From positions 744,001 to 808,000 of the forward strand of contig NZ_CP114285.2 in the NCBI RefSeq assembly GCF_027111255.2: a stretch of DNA of 64,000 bases, written 5' to 3'. Both the position numbers and the translations under genes were made by a program. The notes beneath the pieces were generated by a model. It was not told the DNA's origin. It did no database searches and saw only the letters and a list, made by a program, of their open reading frames with translations. This stretch comes from Flavobacterium flavigenum. Lineage in GTDB: Bacteria > Bacteroidota > Bacteroidia > Flavobacteriales > Flavobacteriaceae. Below are positions 1 through 9,151 of this stretch, piece by piece. How positions within the stretch are numbered: position 1 is the first letter of the stretch; each line of letters starts with the position of its first letter.

Positions 1-1435
1 CAAATCACTGGCTGTAGCCCCAAGTCTTACTTTTAAAGCAAATGAAAAACTTACATTCAATTTTGATGCAGAATTATATAATTCGAACAATACACGACGG
101 ACGTATAACACTTATGAGGCAACTTCTGGTATAAACAATCCGGAACAACTAAAAATAGATTATAAAAAGTCTATGTTTCATGACGATAACGATGCAAAAA
201 CTTCGGCAACAAAAGTTTTTGCTCAGGCAGAATATAAAATTTCCGAAAAATGGAAATCGACTACTATATTCTCTTTCGCAGGTGAAGACGTAGAACGCAG
301 TTATCAGAGTTATGCCAACTGGACTTCTCCAACCAACGCCTCCAGAAGAGTTGGACTTTGGGGGCCTATTTTTAATAATTATACCAATTTACAGGAAAAT
401 ATCAATGGACAGTTTTCTACCTGGAGATTCAAACACAAATTTCTTGCAGGTATCAATTTAAGAAAATATGAATCTAACTTTTCAGGAGGAAGAACTGCAA
501 CAACCTATCTGGATAACATTGATGTAACTAGCAATTTTGCACCAATCAGAAGAAAAGCGGTAGATGCACTATTAACGCTGACTACATCTCCCGTTGGTGA
601 CCAGGAAACTTTTAGTGCATACGTATGTGATGTAATCAGCTTTACGGGTAGATTATCAGCAATGCTGAGTTTACGTTTTGATAATTTTAACCGTGACCAA
701 GCCGGAACTGCAACTGCATTTCACCAAAATGCCCTGTCTCCTAAATTCGGATTGGTATATGAAATTGTTAAAGATCAGGTTTCTTTGTTTGCAAATTACA
801 TGAACGGATTCCAGAATTATGCTCCTGTAAATCAGCCTTCAACAAATGATATATTTGTATTAGATCCTGTATATGCCAATCAGTATGAGGGAGGTATAAA
901 GGCAGAAACTTTCAATAAAAAACTGAGTTTTACAGCGAGCTATTATAACATTACAATAGATAATAGCACCAGAACACTTGAAAATGGAGATACAATGCAG
1001 GATGTAAAACAAGAAAGCAAAGGTGTAGATTTTGAATTAATCGCCAAACCTATAAACGGATTAAGTATTATTGCGGGATATGCATACAATGATAATCGGA
1101 TCCTGAGGGCAACGAACCTAGCTCTTCAAGGAAACAAAGCTGCAAGTTCCCCTGAAAACGTTGTTAATTTTTGGACAACCTATACGCTACAAAATAAACT
1201 TCAGGGATTAGGTTTCGGCTTAGGAGCAAATTATGTAGATGACAATTATTTTACAGTGGATAATACTTTTTATATGCCTTCATACATGATTTACAATGCT
1301 ACTGCATTTTATGATCAGCCGAACTGGAGAGTTGGTGTAAAACTAAATAATATAACCAATGAAAAATACTGGGATATTTGGGGCGCATCACAAGCGCCAA
1401 CAAATGTTCTGGTAAGTTTATCTCTAAAATTTTAA
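1..1435 (+). CDS. TonB-dependent receptor, C-terminal part (cut by window edge)
   Basis: The reading frame is open from base 2 to the TAA at 1433-1435, so the gene starts upstream of the window; the first internal ATG is at 173. What is visible is beta-barrel sequence with the alternating pattern of outer-membrane receptors, including NYMNGFQNYAP, SKGVDFELIAKP and GLSIIAGYAYNDN, and a terminal aromatic residue (LSLKF). These motifs closely match the receptor at 2893-5304 (NYMNGFKNVAP, SKGFEFDLNASP, GLHIIAGYSYNDS), so the two are tandem paralogues of the siderophore-receptor type. Role by family: TonB-driven import of ferric siderophores or a similar ligand across the outer membrane. The N-terminal plug and signal peptide are outside the window. 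A strong hairpin terminator follows directly. The substrate cannot be read from the sequence. Confidence 0.93.
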   Translation, partial: KSLAVAPSLTFKANEKLTFNFDAELYNSNNTRRTYNTYEATSGINNPEQLKIDYKKSMFHDDNDAKTSATKVFAQAEYKISEKWKSTTIFSFAGEDVERSYQSYANWTSPTNASRRVGLWGPIFNNYTNLQENINGQFSTWRFKHKFLAGINLRKYESNFSGGRTATTYLDNIDVTSNFAPIRRKAVDALLTLTTSPVGDQETFSAYVCDVISFTGRLSAMLSLRFDNFNRDQAGTATAFHQNALSPKFGLVYEIVKDQVSLFANYMNGFQNYAPVNQPSTNDIFVLDPVYANQYEGGIKAETFNKKLSFTASYYNITIDNSTRTLENGDTMQDVKQESKGVDFELIAKPINGLSIIAGYAYNDNRILRATNLALQGNKAASSPENVVNFWTTYTLQNKLQGLGFGLGANYVDDNYFTVDNTFYMPSYMIYNATAFYDQPNWRVGVKLNNITNEKYWDIWGASQAPTNVLVSLSLKF

Positions 1436-1441
1436 TAACAA

Positions 1442-1478
1442 AAAGCACCTTAATTACGTAAAAGAATTAAGGTGCTTT
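1442..1478 (+). terminator. Rho-independent terminator after the first TonB receptor
   Basis: A perfect 14-bp stem (1442-1455 with 1465-1478; AAAGCACCTTAATT and its complement) encloses a 9-nt loop, 7 bases after the stop codon. It separates the receptor from the PepSY gene that starts 47 bases later. Confidence 0.85.
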
Positions 1479-1524
1479 CAATAAAGTGGCGGTTTTTATT
1501 GAAACTGTTATAACATTAGTAAAC

Positions 1525-2673
1525 ATGACATTTAAAAACTTTATAAAAAAAGTACATTTATGGCTGGGATTGTCATCAGGGTTAATTGTGTTCATATTAG
1601 GTATTACGGGTTGTCTATATGTTTTTGAAGAAGAATTACGCCCTATCGTTCATGACTATTATTATTCAGACGAGGTAAAAGGCAAAAAACTGCCTGTTAG
1701 CCGGTTAATAGAAATTGCAAAAGAAGCCAACAAAAACAATCTAAAGCAGACACTTTCCGGATGTAAAATAATGAGTGATGATAAACGTACCGTAATGATC
1801 TGGTTTTTTGAAGAACTGGATGAAAATGCCATTTGGTACTGGAATCGTTATCAAAGTACTTACGTCTATTTAGATCCTTATTCCGGAAGTATAAAAAAAC
1901 TTGAAGAATATAACTTTGAGTTTTTTGTTTTTGTCCGGATGCTGCACCAGACATTATGCCTTAACAGCAAAATAGGAGATCCAATTGTAGGAACGGCAAC
2001 CATTATATTCATTATTTCATTGCTTACAGGATTGGTACTTTGGTGGCCAAAAAATAAAAGTGCAGCCAAACAAAGGTTCTGGTTTAGATGGAAAAACACC
2101 ACTAAATGGAAACGTAAAAATTACGATTTGCATAATATTCTTGGTTACTACATATTGATTTTTGCTTTAATCATTGCCCTTACCGGATTAGTCTGGGCTT
2201 TTGAGTGCTACGACAAAGGAGTGCAATGGGTATTTAATGGCGGTAAAACTATTGAAAAGGAGTCAAAAGTTATCGAATCTGATACTCTTTATTACACCGA
2301 AAAAAAACCTGTTGATACGATTTACTTCTCCCTAAAACAATTGAGACCAGATGCGAAAAGCTATTTTATATTTATGCCTAAAGCAAAAGATTCAACAGGA
2401 ACCATTAGGGCATTTATTAGACATGAGAGCCGCTTCGATGATGTATCTATACAATTTGATCAGTACACAGCGAAAAAACTTGAAACTATAACATATGAAG
2501 ATAAAAGCAATGGTGAAAAATTCCGATTCATAAATTATGATTTACACGTAGGCAGCATTTTAGGATTTCCCGGTAAAGTATTAGCTTTTATTGCCAGTCT
2601 TATAGCAGCAAGTTTACCTGTCACCGGTTTTTTAATCTGGTGGGGACGAAAGAACAAAAAGCAAAAAAAATAA
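1525..2673 (+). CDS. PepSY-associated transmembrane protein (iron-regulated/reductase-like)
   Basis: About 382 residues from the chosen ATG at 1525; the frame is open 13 codons further upstream, but MTFKNFIKKVHLWLGLSSG is the usual beginning of this family. Four hydrophobic segments are visible: near residues 14-34 (LIVFILGITGCLYVF), 150-175 (TATIIFIISLLTGLVLWW), 200-225 (ILGYYILIFALIIALTGLVWAF) and at the C-terminus (VLAFIASLIAASLPVTGFLIWWG). Histidines in HLWLG, LHQTLC and DLHNILGYY could ligate haem. PepSY-TM proteins of this kind are commonly found beside ferric-siderophore receptors and are thought to reduce iron or process the siderophore in the cytoplasmic membrane; that role is inferred from family and position between two TonB receptors. 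It ends with a lysine-rich tail. Confidence 0.85.
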   Translation: MTFKNFIKKVHLWLGLSSGLIVFILGITGCLYVFEEELRPIVHDYYYSDEVKGKKLPVSRLIEIAKEANKNNLKQTLSGCKIMSDDKRTVMIWFFEELDENAIWYWNRYQSTYVYLDPYSGSIKKLEEYNFEFFVFVRMLHQTLCLNSKIGDPIVGTATIIFIISLLTGLVLWWPKNKSAAKQRFWFRWKNTTKWKRKNYDLHNILGYYILIFALIIALTGLVWAFECYDKGVQWVFNGGKTIEKESKVIESDTLYYTEKKPVDTIYFSLKQLRPDAKSYFIFMPKAKDSTGTIRAFIRHESRFDDVSIQFDQYTAKKLETITYEDKSNGEKFRFINYDLHVGSILGFPGKVLAFIASLIAASLPVTGFLIWWGRKNKKQKK

Positions 2674-2687
2674 TTTTATAAGCTATG

Positions 2688-2766
2688 GAATTCAAATCTG
2701 AAAGCTATTTTTCTATCACTAAAAAATATATGTTTTTATTTCAAAATTCACTTCGATTTGAATTTC
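2688..2766. repeat. Short inverted repeat between PepSY gene and second receptor
   Basis: GAATTCAAATC at 2688-2698 is matched by GATTTGAATTTC at 2755-2766 on the same strand, giving an 11-bp stem with one extra base and a 56-nt spacer. It lies 15 bases after the PepSY stop and may act as a weak 3' structure. Nothing else was recognised in this 220-bp gap apart from the promoter at its end. Confidence 0.3.
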
Positions 2767-2840
2767 TATATTAGGGTGTTTTTCTTATAAAAACAGAACT
2801 TGAGACAACTATTTATAGGGGTATCAGTCAATAATTCACT

Positions 2841-2866
2841 TTTGTATTATTAAATTTTTAGATTTG
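2841..2866 (+). promoter_or_regulatory. Candidate Bacteroidota promoter for the second receptor
   Basis: TAGATTTG at 2859-2866 matches the -7 consensus TAnnTTTG and is 26 bases before the ATG at 2893. The nearest TTTG upstream (2841-2844) is only 14 bases away, shorter than the usual 17-23, so the -33 assignment is doubtful. Confidence 0.5.
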
Positions 2867-2892
2867 CAAAAATACCAATAATACCAAAGAAA

Positions 2893-5304
2893 ATGAACCA
2901 TCTTAACCAAAGAATACTGCATCTTGTAATTTGCATATTCTTAATTTCAACCACCACCTCCCTTTCACAAAACAATGGAAAATTAAAAGGCATTATAACT
3001 ACATCTGACGGAGAGCCAGCAGCAGGAATAAATGTCTTTCTTAAAAACACAAAATATGGTACTTTTACCAATGACGATGGTTTTTTTGAATTTAACAAAC
3101 TAAAGGCAAATATTTACACATTACAAGTCTCTTTGACTGGATATGAAACCCTAGAACAGGAAATAACTGTTTCAGAAAATAAAACAGCTACTCTTAATCT
3201 GCAATTGAAAGTTTCGAATAAGGAACTAAAGGAAGTAACCATATACAGTAATGGAGCAAAAGTTTTCCCAAAGCAAAGTAATTATGTTTCAAAAATACCT
3301 CTTAAAAACATTGAAAATCCGCAAGTTTACAATGTAGTAACAGCTGATTTACTAAAAGAACAAGCCATAACTAATTTCGAGGATGCAATGAAAAATGTTC
3401 CCGGAATTCAAAAACTGTGGGAATCCACAGGTAGTGCAGGAAATGGCGGATCTTTTTATTCATTACGTGGGTTTCAACTACAAGCGAATATTGTAAATGG
3501 ATTACCAGGATTAACAAATGGTACTTTAGATCCTGCAAATATTGAAAGAATTGAAGTTATAAAGGGGCCGTCCGGAACTTTGTTCGGAAGCAGTCTTATT
3601 AGCTACGGCGGACTTATCAATACCGTAACAAAAACACCTTTTGCCGGTTTTGCTGCAGAAGTATCTTATCTGACCGGAAGTTTCGGGCTTAACAGGGTTG
3701 CTGCCGATGTTAATACTGCTGTGGATGACTCTGATAATGTTTTACTCAGAGTTAATACTGCCTATCAAACAGAAAACAGTTTTCAGGATGCCGGTTTCCG
3801 TACTTCCTATTTTTTAGCTCCTGTGCTCTCTTATAAGGTTAATGAAAAATTATCTTTCCTGATTAATACCGAATTTATGCAGGAAGAAAAAACAACTCCT
3901 GCAATGTTATTTTTAGGAAGAAGCAAATACTTGCAATTTGCCAATATCGAAGAATTAAATTATAACACAAAGTTATCTTTTACCAACAATGATTTGTCTG
4001 TAAAAAACCCTAAATACAATTTGCAGGCCCAGATGAATTATAAAATATCGGAACAATGGACTTCGCAAACAGTACTATCAAAAAGTTCGACAAAATCTAA
4101 AGGATATTACTCTTATCTTTCCGATAATGAAGATGGACAGGGAGATTTTTCTATTTACATTACAAAAGAAAATTCTTTTACGACCACTACTGATATTCAG
4201 CAAAATTTCACAGGCGATTTCAAAATTGGAAAGATGCGCAACAGAATTGTAATTGGACTTGATTATTTTCAAAAAAATTTAATGTACGGAGGCACCGGAT
4301 GGAATGGCGTTTACAAAGTTACGCCTCAGGGAGAAATCAGACAATATGATGAGAACAATCCATATTATCTAACCACTTCATCTGTAGATAAATTACTGTC
4401 AACTACCGGAACCAGCAATGATAATTTAAGAAACAGTACCTATAGCATTTACGCGTCTGATGTAATTAATATAACCTCTAAATTAATTGCAATGGCAAGT
4501 TTACGTTTAGATTACTTTGACAATGAAGGGGACATCAATAACGATAAAGATGATTACAATCAAACAGCATTATCTCCAAAGTTTGGATTAATATATCAGC
4601 CAATTGAAGACAAATTAGCCTTATTTGCTAATTATATGAATGGTTTCAAAAATGTTGCACCAAATAATAGTCCAACTGAACCTCAAACTTTTGAACCAGA
4701 ACAAGCCAATCAGTTAGAATTTGGTATCAAAGCAAATCTTTTAGCAGATAAATTAAATGCAACTGTAAGTTATTACGACATCAATGTTTCAAATTTATTG
4801 ACAGTCGATCCTGCTAATATGGGGAGAAGCCTACAAGGTGGTAAGTCAAAAAGTAAAGGGTTTGAATTTGATCTGAATGCTTCTCCAGTAAAAGGTTTAC
4901 ATATTATTGCAGGATACAGCTATAATGACAGCAAAGTAACAAAAGGAGATCTGGATAATGTATGGCTGGAAGAAGGAAAAAGACCCATGTGGTCAGGTCC
5001 GGAAAACTTAATAAACCTGTGGGCAAACTATAAATTTATTGACGGAGCCCTTAAAGATTTTGGTTTAGGTTTTGGTGGAAATTATGCGAGCGAAAATGCT
5101 GTAGTAAACAGTGATAAACAGGGGAAATTTATACTCCCATCCTATACTGTTATAAACGGATCAGTTTTTTACGGAACAAAAAAAATCAGGGTAGCGCTAA
5201 ATATCAATAATATTGCAAACAGAGAATATTTTAATGGTGGCTGGGCTACTGTAAATCCTCAAAAGCCAAGAAATATAGTGGCTAGTTTTAGCTATAAATT
5301 CTAA
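2893..5304 (+). CDS. TonB-dependent siderophore-type receptor with carboxypeptidase-like N-domain
   Basis: 803 residues. A signal peptide (about residues 1-25, ending SLSQ) is followed by a carboxypeptidase D regulatory-like beta-sandwich (about 28-110: GKLKGIITTSDGEPAAGINV), a TonB-box-like stretch KEVTIYS (about 113-119), a plug (about 150-255, containing IERIEVIKGPSGTLFGSS) and a barrel ending in FSYKF. The plug motif IEVIKGP.G.LFG is characteristic of ferric-siderophore receptors. Length is normal for the family. It is a paralogue of the truncated receptor at the window start and has its own -7 box and terminator. The outer membrane is the site of action. The exact siderophore is unknown. 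Confidence 0.93.
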   Translation: MNHLNQRILHLVICIFLISTTTSLSQNNGKLKGIITTSDGEPAAGINVFLKNTKYGTFTNDDGFFEFNKLKANIYTLQVSLTGYETLEQEITVSENKTATLNLQLKVSNKELKEVTIYSNGAKVFPKQSNYVSKIPLKNIENPQVYNVVTADLLKEQAITNFEDAMKNVPGIQKLWESTGSAGNGGSFYSLRGFQLQANIVNGLPGLTNGTLDPANIERIEVIKGPSGTLFGSSLISYGGLINTVTKTPFAGFAAEVSYLTGSFGLNRVAADVNTAVDDSDNVLLRVNTAYQTENSFQDAGFRTSYFLAPVLSYKVNEKLSFLINTEFMQEEKTTPAMLFLGRSKYLQFANIEELNYNTKLSFTNNDLSVKNPKYNLQAQMNYKISEQWTSQTVLSKSSTKSKGYYSYLSDNEDGQGDFSIYITKENSFTTTTDIQQNFTGDFKIGKMRNRIVIGLDYFQKNLMYGGTGWNGVYKVTPQGEIRQYDENNPYYLTTSSVDKLLSTTGTSNDNLRNSTYSIYASDVINITSKLIAMASLRLDYFDNEGDINNDKDDYNQTALSPKFGLIYQPIEDKLALFANYMNGFKNVAPNNSPTEPQTFEPEQANQLEFGIKANLLADKLNATVSYYDINVSNLLTVDPANMGRSLQGGKSKSKGFEFDLNASPVKGLHIIAGYSYNDSKVTKGDLDNVWLEEGKRPMWSGPENLINLWANYKFIDGALKDFGLGFGGNYASENAVVNSDKQGKFILPSYTVINGSVFYGTKKIRVALNINNIANREYFNGGWATVNPQKPRNIVASFSYKF

Positions 5305-5321
5305 AACATCTAATTAATTCA

Positions 5322-5353
5322 AAAGGGAGCTGATTTTAAAATTAGCTCCCTTT
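5322..5353 (+). terminator. Terminator after the second receptor
   Basis: AAAGGGAGCT at 5322-5331 pairs with AGCTCCCTTT at 5344-5353; the stem extends inward through an A/T-rich helix with one G-T wobble. It begins 17 bases after the stop. The following 5354-5600 stretch shows no gene I can support. Confidence 0.8.
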
Positions 5354-5611
5354 AATTTTTAATCTAAAGTGATAAAAACTTCTTTGCTACAGTTTCTAAA
5401 AACAATTTATCTATTTCATATTTTAAGGATTCGAATCTTCTGCTATTAGTCAAAATATCAATTCATTAAATGTTCTTTCATTTATTCATCGATATCGGAC
5501 AAACCGAATAATGTTTTTGAATTTGCCGAATTTTTAACGCATAACATGATGGTTGTTTTCGAATTATTCAGAAGACTCTAAAAGTTAAATGAGTAAAAAC
5601 AACGGTTATTG

Positions 5612-5633
5612 TTTTTAATTATTCTAAATAAAT
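5612..5633 (+). promoter_or_regulatory. Operator-like motif, copy 1 (candidate iron-responsive site)
   Basis: A 22-bp sequence with core ATTATTCTAAATAAA lies directly in front of the -7 box TAAGTTTG (5636-5643) of the DUF4198 gene, i.e. in the promoter spacer. The same core recurs at 6623-6644 and, with one change, at 6562-6581. The core has dyad symmetry (TTATT-CTA-AATAA). Position and recurrence fit a repressor operator; calling it Fur-type is inference from the neighbouring uptake genes. Confidence 0.5.
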
Positions 5634-5635
5634 AT

Positions 5636-5643
5636 TAAGTTTG
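5636..5643 (+). promoter_or_regulatory. -7 promoter box of the DUF4198 gene
   Basis: TAAGTTTG fits TAnnTTTG exactly and lies 36 bases before the ATG at 5680. A TTG at 5609-5611 is 24 bases upstream, slightly long for the -33 element. Confidence 0.5.
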
Positions 5644-5679
5644 TGAAATATAAATTTTCCAATATAAACAGATTGAACT

Positions 5680-6405
5680 ATGAAATCAAATTCACTTAAA
5701 AAATTAACTCTCTTAATGCTGATGCTTATAGCAACACCTTCCCTATTTGCTCACGCGTTATGGATCGAAACAAAAGCTACAGGTACAAAAGGCAAAGCCC
5801 AGGAAATATCCATATATTTTGGAGAATTCGCAGATAACGATATTACTAAAGCAGACAAATGGTTTTCTGATTTAAAAGACTTTACTTTAGTTTTAGTTTC
5901 ACCTTCAAAAAAAGAAACGAAGTTAACTTCTAAAGCATTAGAAAATAAGTACCAGGCATTTTTTACTCCTGATGAAGACGGGGTTTACACCATTGTAATG
6001 CACCATAAAGTAAAAGATGTTTATGGAACTATGGTTTTAGATTATAACTCAAGTGCTACTGTGACAATTGGCAACAAAACCGCAGGTAATTATGCTACAG
6101 CAAATAATAATATAATTGGATTATTTAGTCAAAATGCTGATATAGCTAAGAAAAATGCTAACATCAACGTATTTGCTTTGTACGAAGGTGCATCTGCCAA
6201 AAAGCAAAAAGTAAAAGTGATTGCCCCAAATGGATGGGAAAAAGAATTATGGACAAATGATAAAGGAGAAATCTCTTTTACGCCAATCTGGTCTGGAAAT
6301 TACATGGTAGAATTTGCTTATACTGAAAAAGCGACAGGTGAACACAACGGAAAAAAATACGATGAAATCTGGAAAATGGCAACTTATTTAATTGCCGTAA
6401 AATAA
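5680..6405 (+). CDS. DUF4198-type periplasmic protein
   Basis: 241 residues with a clear signal peptide (about 1-24, LMLIATPSLFAHA). The sequence HALWIE right after the cleavage site is the hallmark beginning of DUF4198 proteins, and the body is beta-rich with two Ig-like stretches (about 50-130 and 160-241). DUF4198 proteins are periplasmic and are often encoded beside TonB receptors for metal or metal-chelate uptake; a chaperone or metal-binding role is assumed, not shown. Here the gene stands alone, 271 bases before the next receptor, with its own promoter and terminator, but shares an operator-like motif with that receptor, so the two are probably co-regulated. Confidence 0.8.
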   Translation: MKSNSLKKLTLLMLMLIATPSLFAHALWIETKATGTKGKAQEISIYFGEFADNDITKADKWFSDLKDFTLVLVSPSKKETKLTSKALENKYQAFFTPDEDGVYTIVMHHKVKDVYGTMVLDYNSSATVTIGNKTAGNYATANNNIIGLFSQNADIAKKNANINVFALYEGASAKKQKVKVIAPNGWEKELWTNDKGEISFTPIWSGNYMVEFAYTEKATGEHNGKKYDEIWKMATYLIAVK

Positions 6406-6424
6406 ATTTAAAATTTAATTGCAG

Positions 6425-6451
6425 TAAGCCTTTTTCAATCCCGAAAAGGGC
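6425..6451 (+). terminator. Terminator after the DUF4198 gene
   Basis: AAGCCTTTTTC pairs with GAAAAGGGCTT around AATCCC, with one wobble pair, followed by a T tract. It lies 20 bases after the stop codon. Confidence 0.8.
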
Positions 6452-6561
6452 TTTTTTTGTTTAAAGACAATGTATAATATAAATTTTTACTTACATTATT
6501 TTAAAAATATACTTAAAAAAATTTAGTAAATAATTAACAAACAAGTAGTTGTAAAATTAAT

Positions 6562-6581
6562 AATAATTAATCTAAATAAAC
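6562..6581 (+). promoter_or_regulatory. Operator-like motif, copy 2 (upstream of third receptor)
   Basis: Variant of the motif at 5612 with core ATTAATCTAAATAAAC. It sits 24 bases upstream of the -7 box TATATTTG at 6605-6612, so it would overlap the -33 region. Confidence 0.4.
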
Positions 6582-6604
6582 TTTTAAATAATAAACTTAC
6601 CTTC

Positions 6605-6644
6605 TATATTTGCAGAAAATTATTTTAAATTATTCTAAATAAAC
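6605..6644 (+). promoter_or_regulatory. -7 box plus operator-like motif copy 3 before the third receptor
   Basis: TATATTTG at 6605-6612 is a full match to TAnnTTTG. Ten bases later the 22-bp motif with core ATTATTCTAAATAAAC occupies 6623-6644 and ends 3 bases before the ATG at 6648. A bound protein would cover the transcription start and the 5' UTR. Confidence 0.5.
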
Positions 6645-6647
6645 ACC

Positions 6648-9011
6648 ATGAAATATATTTTACTTTTCAGTTTATCATTTCTAAGTTTTGCTGCTTATAG
6701 TCAGGATTATTCAAATAACGATACTGCATCTGCAATTAATGATACTGTAAAAAACAAAAAGGGTGAAATACTGAATGAAGTTATTGTTACCAAAAGTAAA
6801 GAACCAAAACCTGTAACAGCAGTTCGTTCCGGATTAAAGCCAATGGATAATCCTCAAACCGTACAGGTTATTAATTCTGAAGTTATCGAACAACAACAAG
6901 CTATTAGGTTGAGTGAAGTTATAAAAAATGCCAATGGTGTTTATGTGAGTTCTGCTCGTGGAGGTGCACAAGAATCTTTTTACTCAAGAGGATACGATAT
7001 GTCTTCCAATAATATGTTTAAAAATGGTTTTCGTTATAACGCCGGTTCTATACCTGATGTTTCTGGTTTAGACAAAGTTGAATTCTTAAAAGGCGGCTCC
7101 GCTTTATTATTTGGAAATGTAGCTCCCGGTGGAATTTTAAACCTTGTAACCAAAACACCTTTATTTACAAAAGGTGGTGAAATCTCAATGCAAATGGGAA
7201 GCTATACCTATTACAAACCGTCCGTTGATTTTTACGGTCCTCTTAGTAAATCAATTGCTTTTAGAATTAATGGTTCTTATGAAAATTCAGAAAGCTTTAG
7301 GGATGTAGTAAAAAACGAACGTTTGTATTTTAACCCGTCTTTATTGTTTTTCATCAATCCAAAAACACAAATTACAGTACAGGGAGATTATTTGACAGCT
7401 GACTGGACTCCTGATTTTGGAACTGGAATTATTGGAAAAAATATTTTGGATATACCTCGTAACACCTATTTTGGAGCACTTTGGTCAAATGGAAATACAA
7501 AATCTTCTAGTGCATCTGTATTGCTGAACCATGATTTTAACAAAAACTGGAAACTAAGCTTCAATAGCTCATACCAAACTTACGACAGAACTCAAAAGTC
7601 AACAGCTCAAATGTCTAATTTAGACGATCCTATAGTATACCCTGCTTATGGTAAATGGAATAGAGGATTAGTTCAAAATAAAAACTTAGAACAAATTCTT
7701 GGAGATCAATTGAGTTTACAAGGAACTTTTAATACAGGAAAAATCAAACATCAATTATTTACTGGCGTAGACTGGGAAAATTCATTCGTGACAGCTTACA
7801 CTTATGCTTTCAGTGAAAAAGCTGTAAAGGTTAGACAATTTGACGGTACATATAAAAATGATCCTACTCTTTATGATACTATTGATCTTTTTAATTTTGA
7901 TCCTTCAACACAAAGAACCGATATTCCTAATGGCAGAGCTACTCAAATTTTAAAAACAGATACGAATCGTTTTGGAGCGTATTTTCAGGATTTAATTTCA
8001 GTTACCAGTCAAATAAAAGTTTTAGTCGGTCTTCGTTGGTCTTGGCAGGAAGCAGAAGTTTCAACTTATAAAGAAACATTAACAAGTGGAGTTCAAACAG
8101 TATCTCCTGAAAAAGCTATTCCTACAGTTGCAGAAAAAAGATTAGACAATGCTTTCTCTCCAAAAATTGGCTTAGTATATCAACCACTAACAGATATGTC
8201 TTTATTTGCAAGTTATTCAAGCTCATTTACCCCAAATACAGGAAACACATTTAATAATGAAGCTCTTGATCCTTCTATTATAGATCAATACGAAGCTGGT
8301 ATTAAAACAGATTTTTGGAAAGGAGTATTAAGTACAAACATAACCCTATATCAAATTACAAATGACAATTTAGTTCAAACTGCCGCATTTAAAGCAGATG
8401 GTATTACTCCAAATACTGATCAGAACTTGAAAATTTTAAGCGGAGGAACAAAAAGCAAAGGAGTAGAAATTGATGTTACAGCCAGACCTCTTGAAGGTTT
8501 AAGTATCATTGCAGGATATAGTTACAATGATATGCGTTACACAAAAACATCTGGAAAAGAAGGAAGTTTTGTTGAAGGAGATCGTCTTGCAAGAACACCA
8601 AAGAACACAGCTAATTTAAGTTTTTTCTATACAGTGCCAACAGGTATTTTAAAAGGATTATCAGTGGGAGCAGTCGGGAATTATATTGGTGACCGAATTG
8701 GTGGATGGAATAATTTATACTATTATGAGACAATCTTTAACCCCGTTACAGGTTTACCATTTATTGATCTAACAGACCCAACAAAACCAAAGCCTTTAAA
8801 ATCAACAACTCTGACAATCCAAGATAGAGAAATTCCTTTAGAAGGTTATGCTACAGTTGATGTTTCAGCAGGATATAATTGGAAAAAAATATCAGTTTTA
8901 TGCAAACTATCAAATATTACAAATGAACTGAATTATACAGTACACGAAAATTACAGTGTAAATCCAATTGCTCCCCGTCAGGTAATGGTTAGTCTGAAAT
9001 ACAAATTATAA
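6648..9011 (+). CDS. TonB-dependent siderophore receptor
   Basis: 787 residues: signal peptide (1-18, FAAYSQ), a TonB-box-like stretch EVIVTKS near 45-51, a plug (about 60-165 with SEVIKNANGVYV and LDKVEFLKGGSALLFGN), and a barrel ending SLKYKL. It lacks the carboxypeptidase-like N-domain of the receptor at 2893 and is only distantly similar to it. NVAPGGILNLVTKTP and the spacing of barrel motifs (FSPKIGLVYQP, QYEAGIKTDF, SKGVEIDV) are typical of the TIGR01783 siderophore-receptor family. Expected role: ferric-siderophore import through the outer membrane. The promoter carries two copies of an operator-like motif shared with the preceding DUF4198 gene, consistent with iron control (inference). 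Confidence 0.92.
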   Translation: MKYILLFSLSFLSFAAYSQDYSNNDTASAINDTVKNKKGEILNEVIVTKSKEPKPVTAVRSGLKPMDNPQTVQVINSEVIEQQQAIRLSEVIKNANGVYVSSARGGAQESFYSRGYDMSSNNMFKNGFRYNAGSIPDVSGLDKVEFLKGGSALLFGNVAPGGILNLVTKTPLFTKGGEISMQMGSYTYYKPSVDFYGPLSKSIAFRINGSYENSESFRDVVKNERLYFNPSLLFFINPKTQITVQGDYLTADWTPDFGTGIIGKNILDIPRNTYFGALWSNGNTKSSSASVLLNHDFNKNWKLSFNSSYQTYDRTQKSTAQMSNLDDPIVYPAYGKWNRGLVQNKNLEQILGDQLSLQGTFNTGKIKHQLFTGVDWENSFVTAYTYAFSEKAVKVRQFDGTYKNDPTLYDTIDLFNFDPSTQRTDIPNGRATQILKTDTNRFGAYFQDLISVTSQIKVLVGLRWSWQEAEVSTYKETLTSGVQTVSPEKAIPTVAEKRLDNAFSPKIGLVYQPLTDMSLFASYSSSFTPNTGNTFNNEALDPSIIDQYEAGIKTDFWKGVLSTNITLYQITNDNLVQTAAFKADGITPNTDQNLKILSGGTKSKGVEIDVTARPLEGLSIIAGYSYNDMRYTKTSGKEGSFVEGDRLARTPKNTANLSFFYTVPTGILKGLSVGAVGNYIGDRIGGWNNLYYYETIFNPVTGLPFIDLTDPTKPKPLKSTTLTIQDREIPLEGYATVDVSAGYNWKKISVLCKLSNITNELNYTVHENYSVNPIAPRQVMVSLKYKL

Positions 9012-9034
9012 ACTTCTTTAGTTTATCAACTTTT

Positions 9035-9080
9035 AAAACTTTTTCTGCCTCTTTCAATTTTGAAAAGCAGGAAAAGTTTT
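9035..9080 (+). terminator. Terminator after the third receptor
   Basis: AAAACTTTTTCTGC (9035-9048) pairs with GCAGGAAAAGTTTT (9067-9080), one wobble; an inner TTTC/GAAA helix closes the loop. A T tract follows. Confidence 0.8.
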
Positions 9081-9151
9081 TCTTTTTAAAATAAATAGTA
9101 TTTTCGCCAGCGAAATACTGAATTTATAAAAAACCTTTTAAAATAAAAAAC

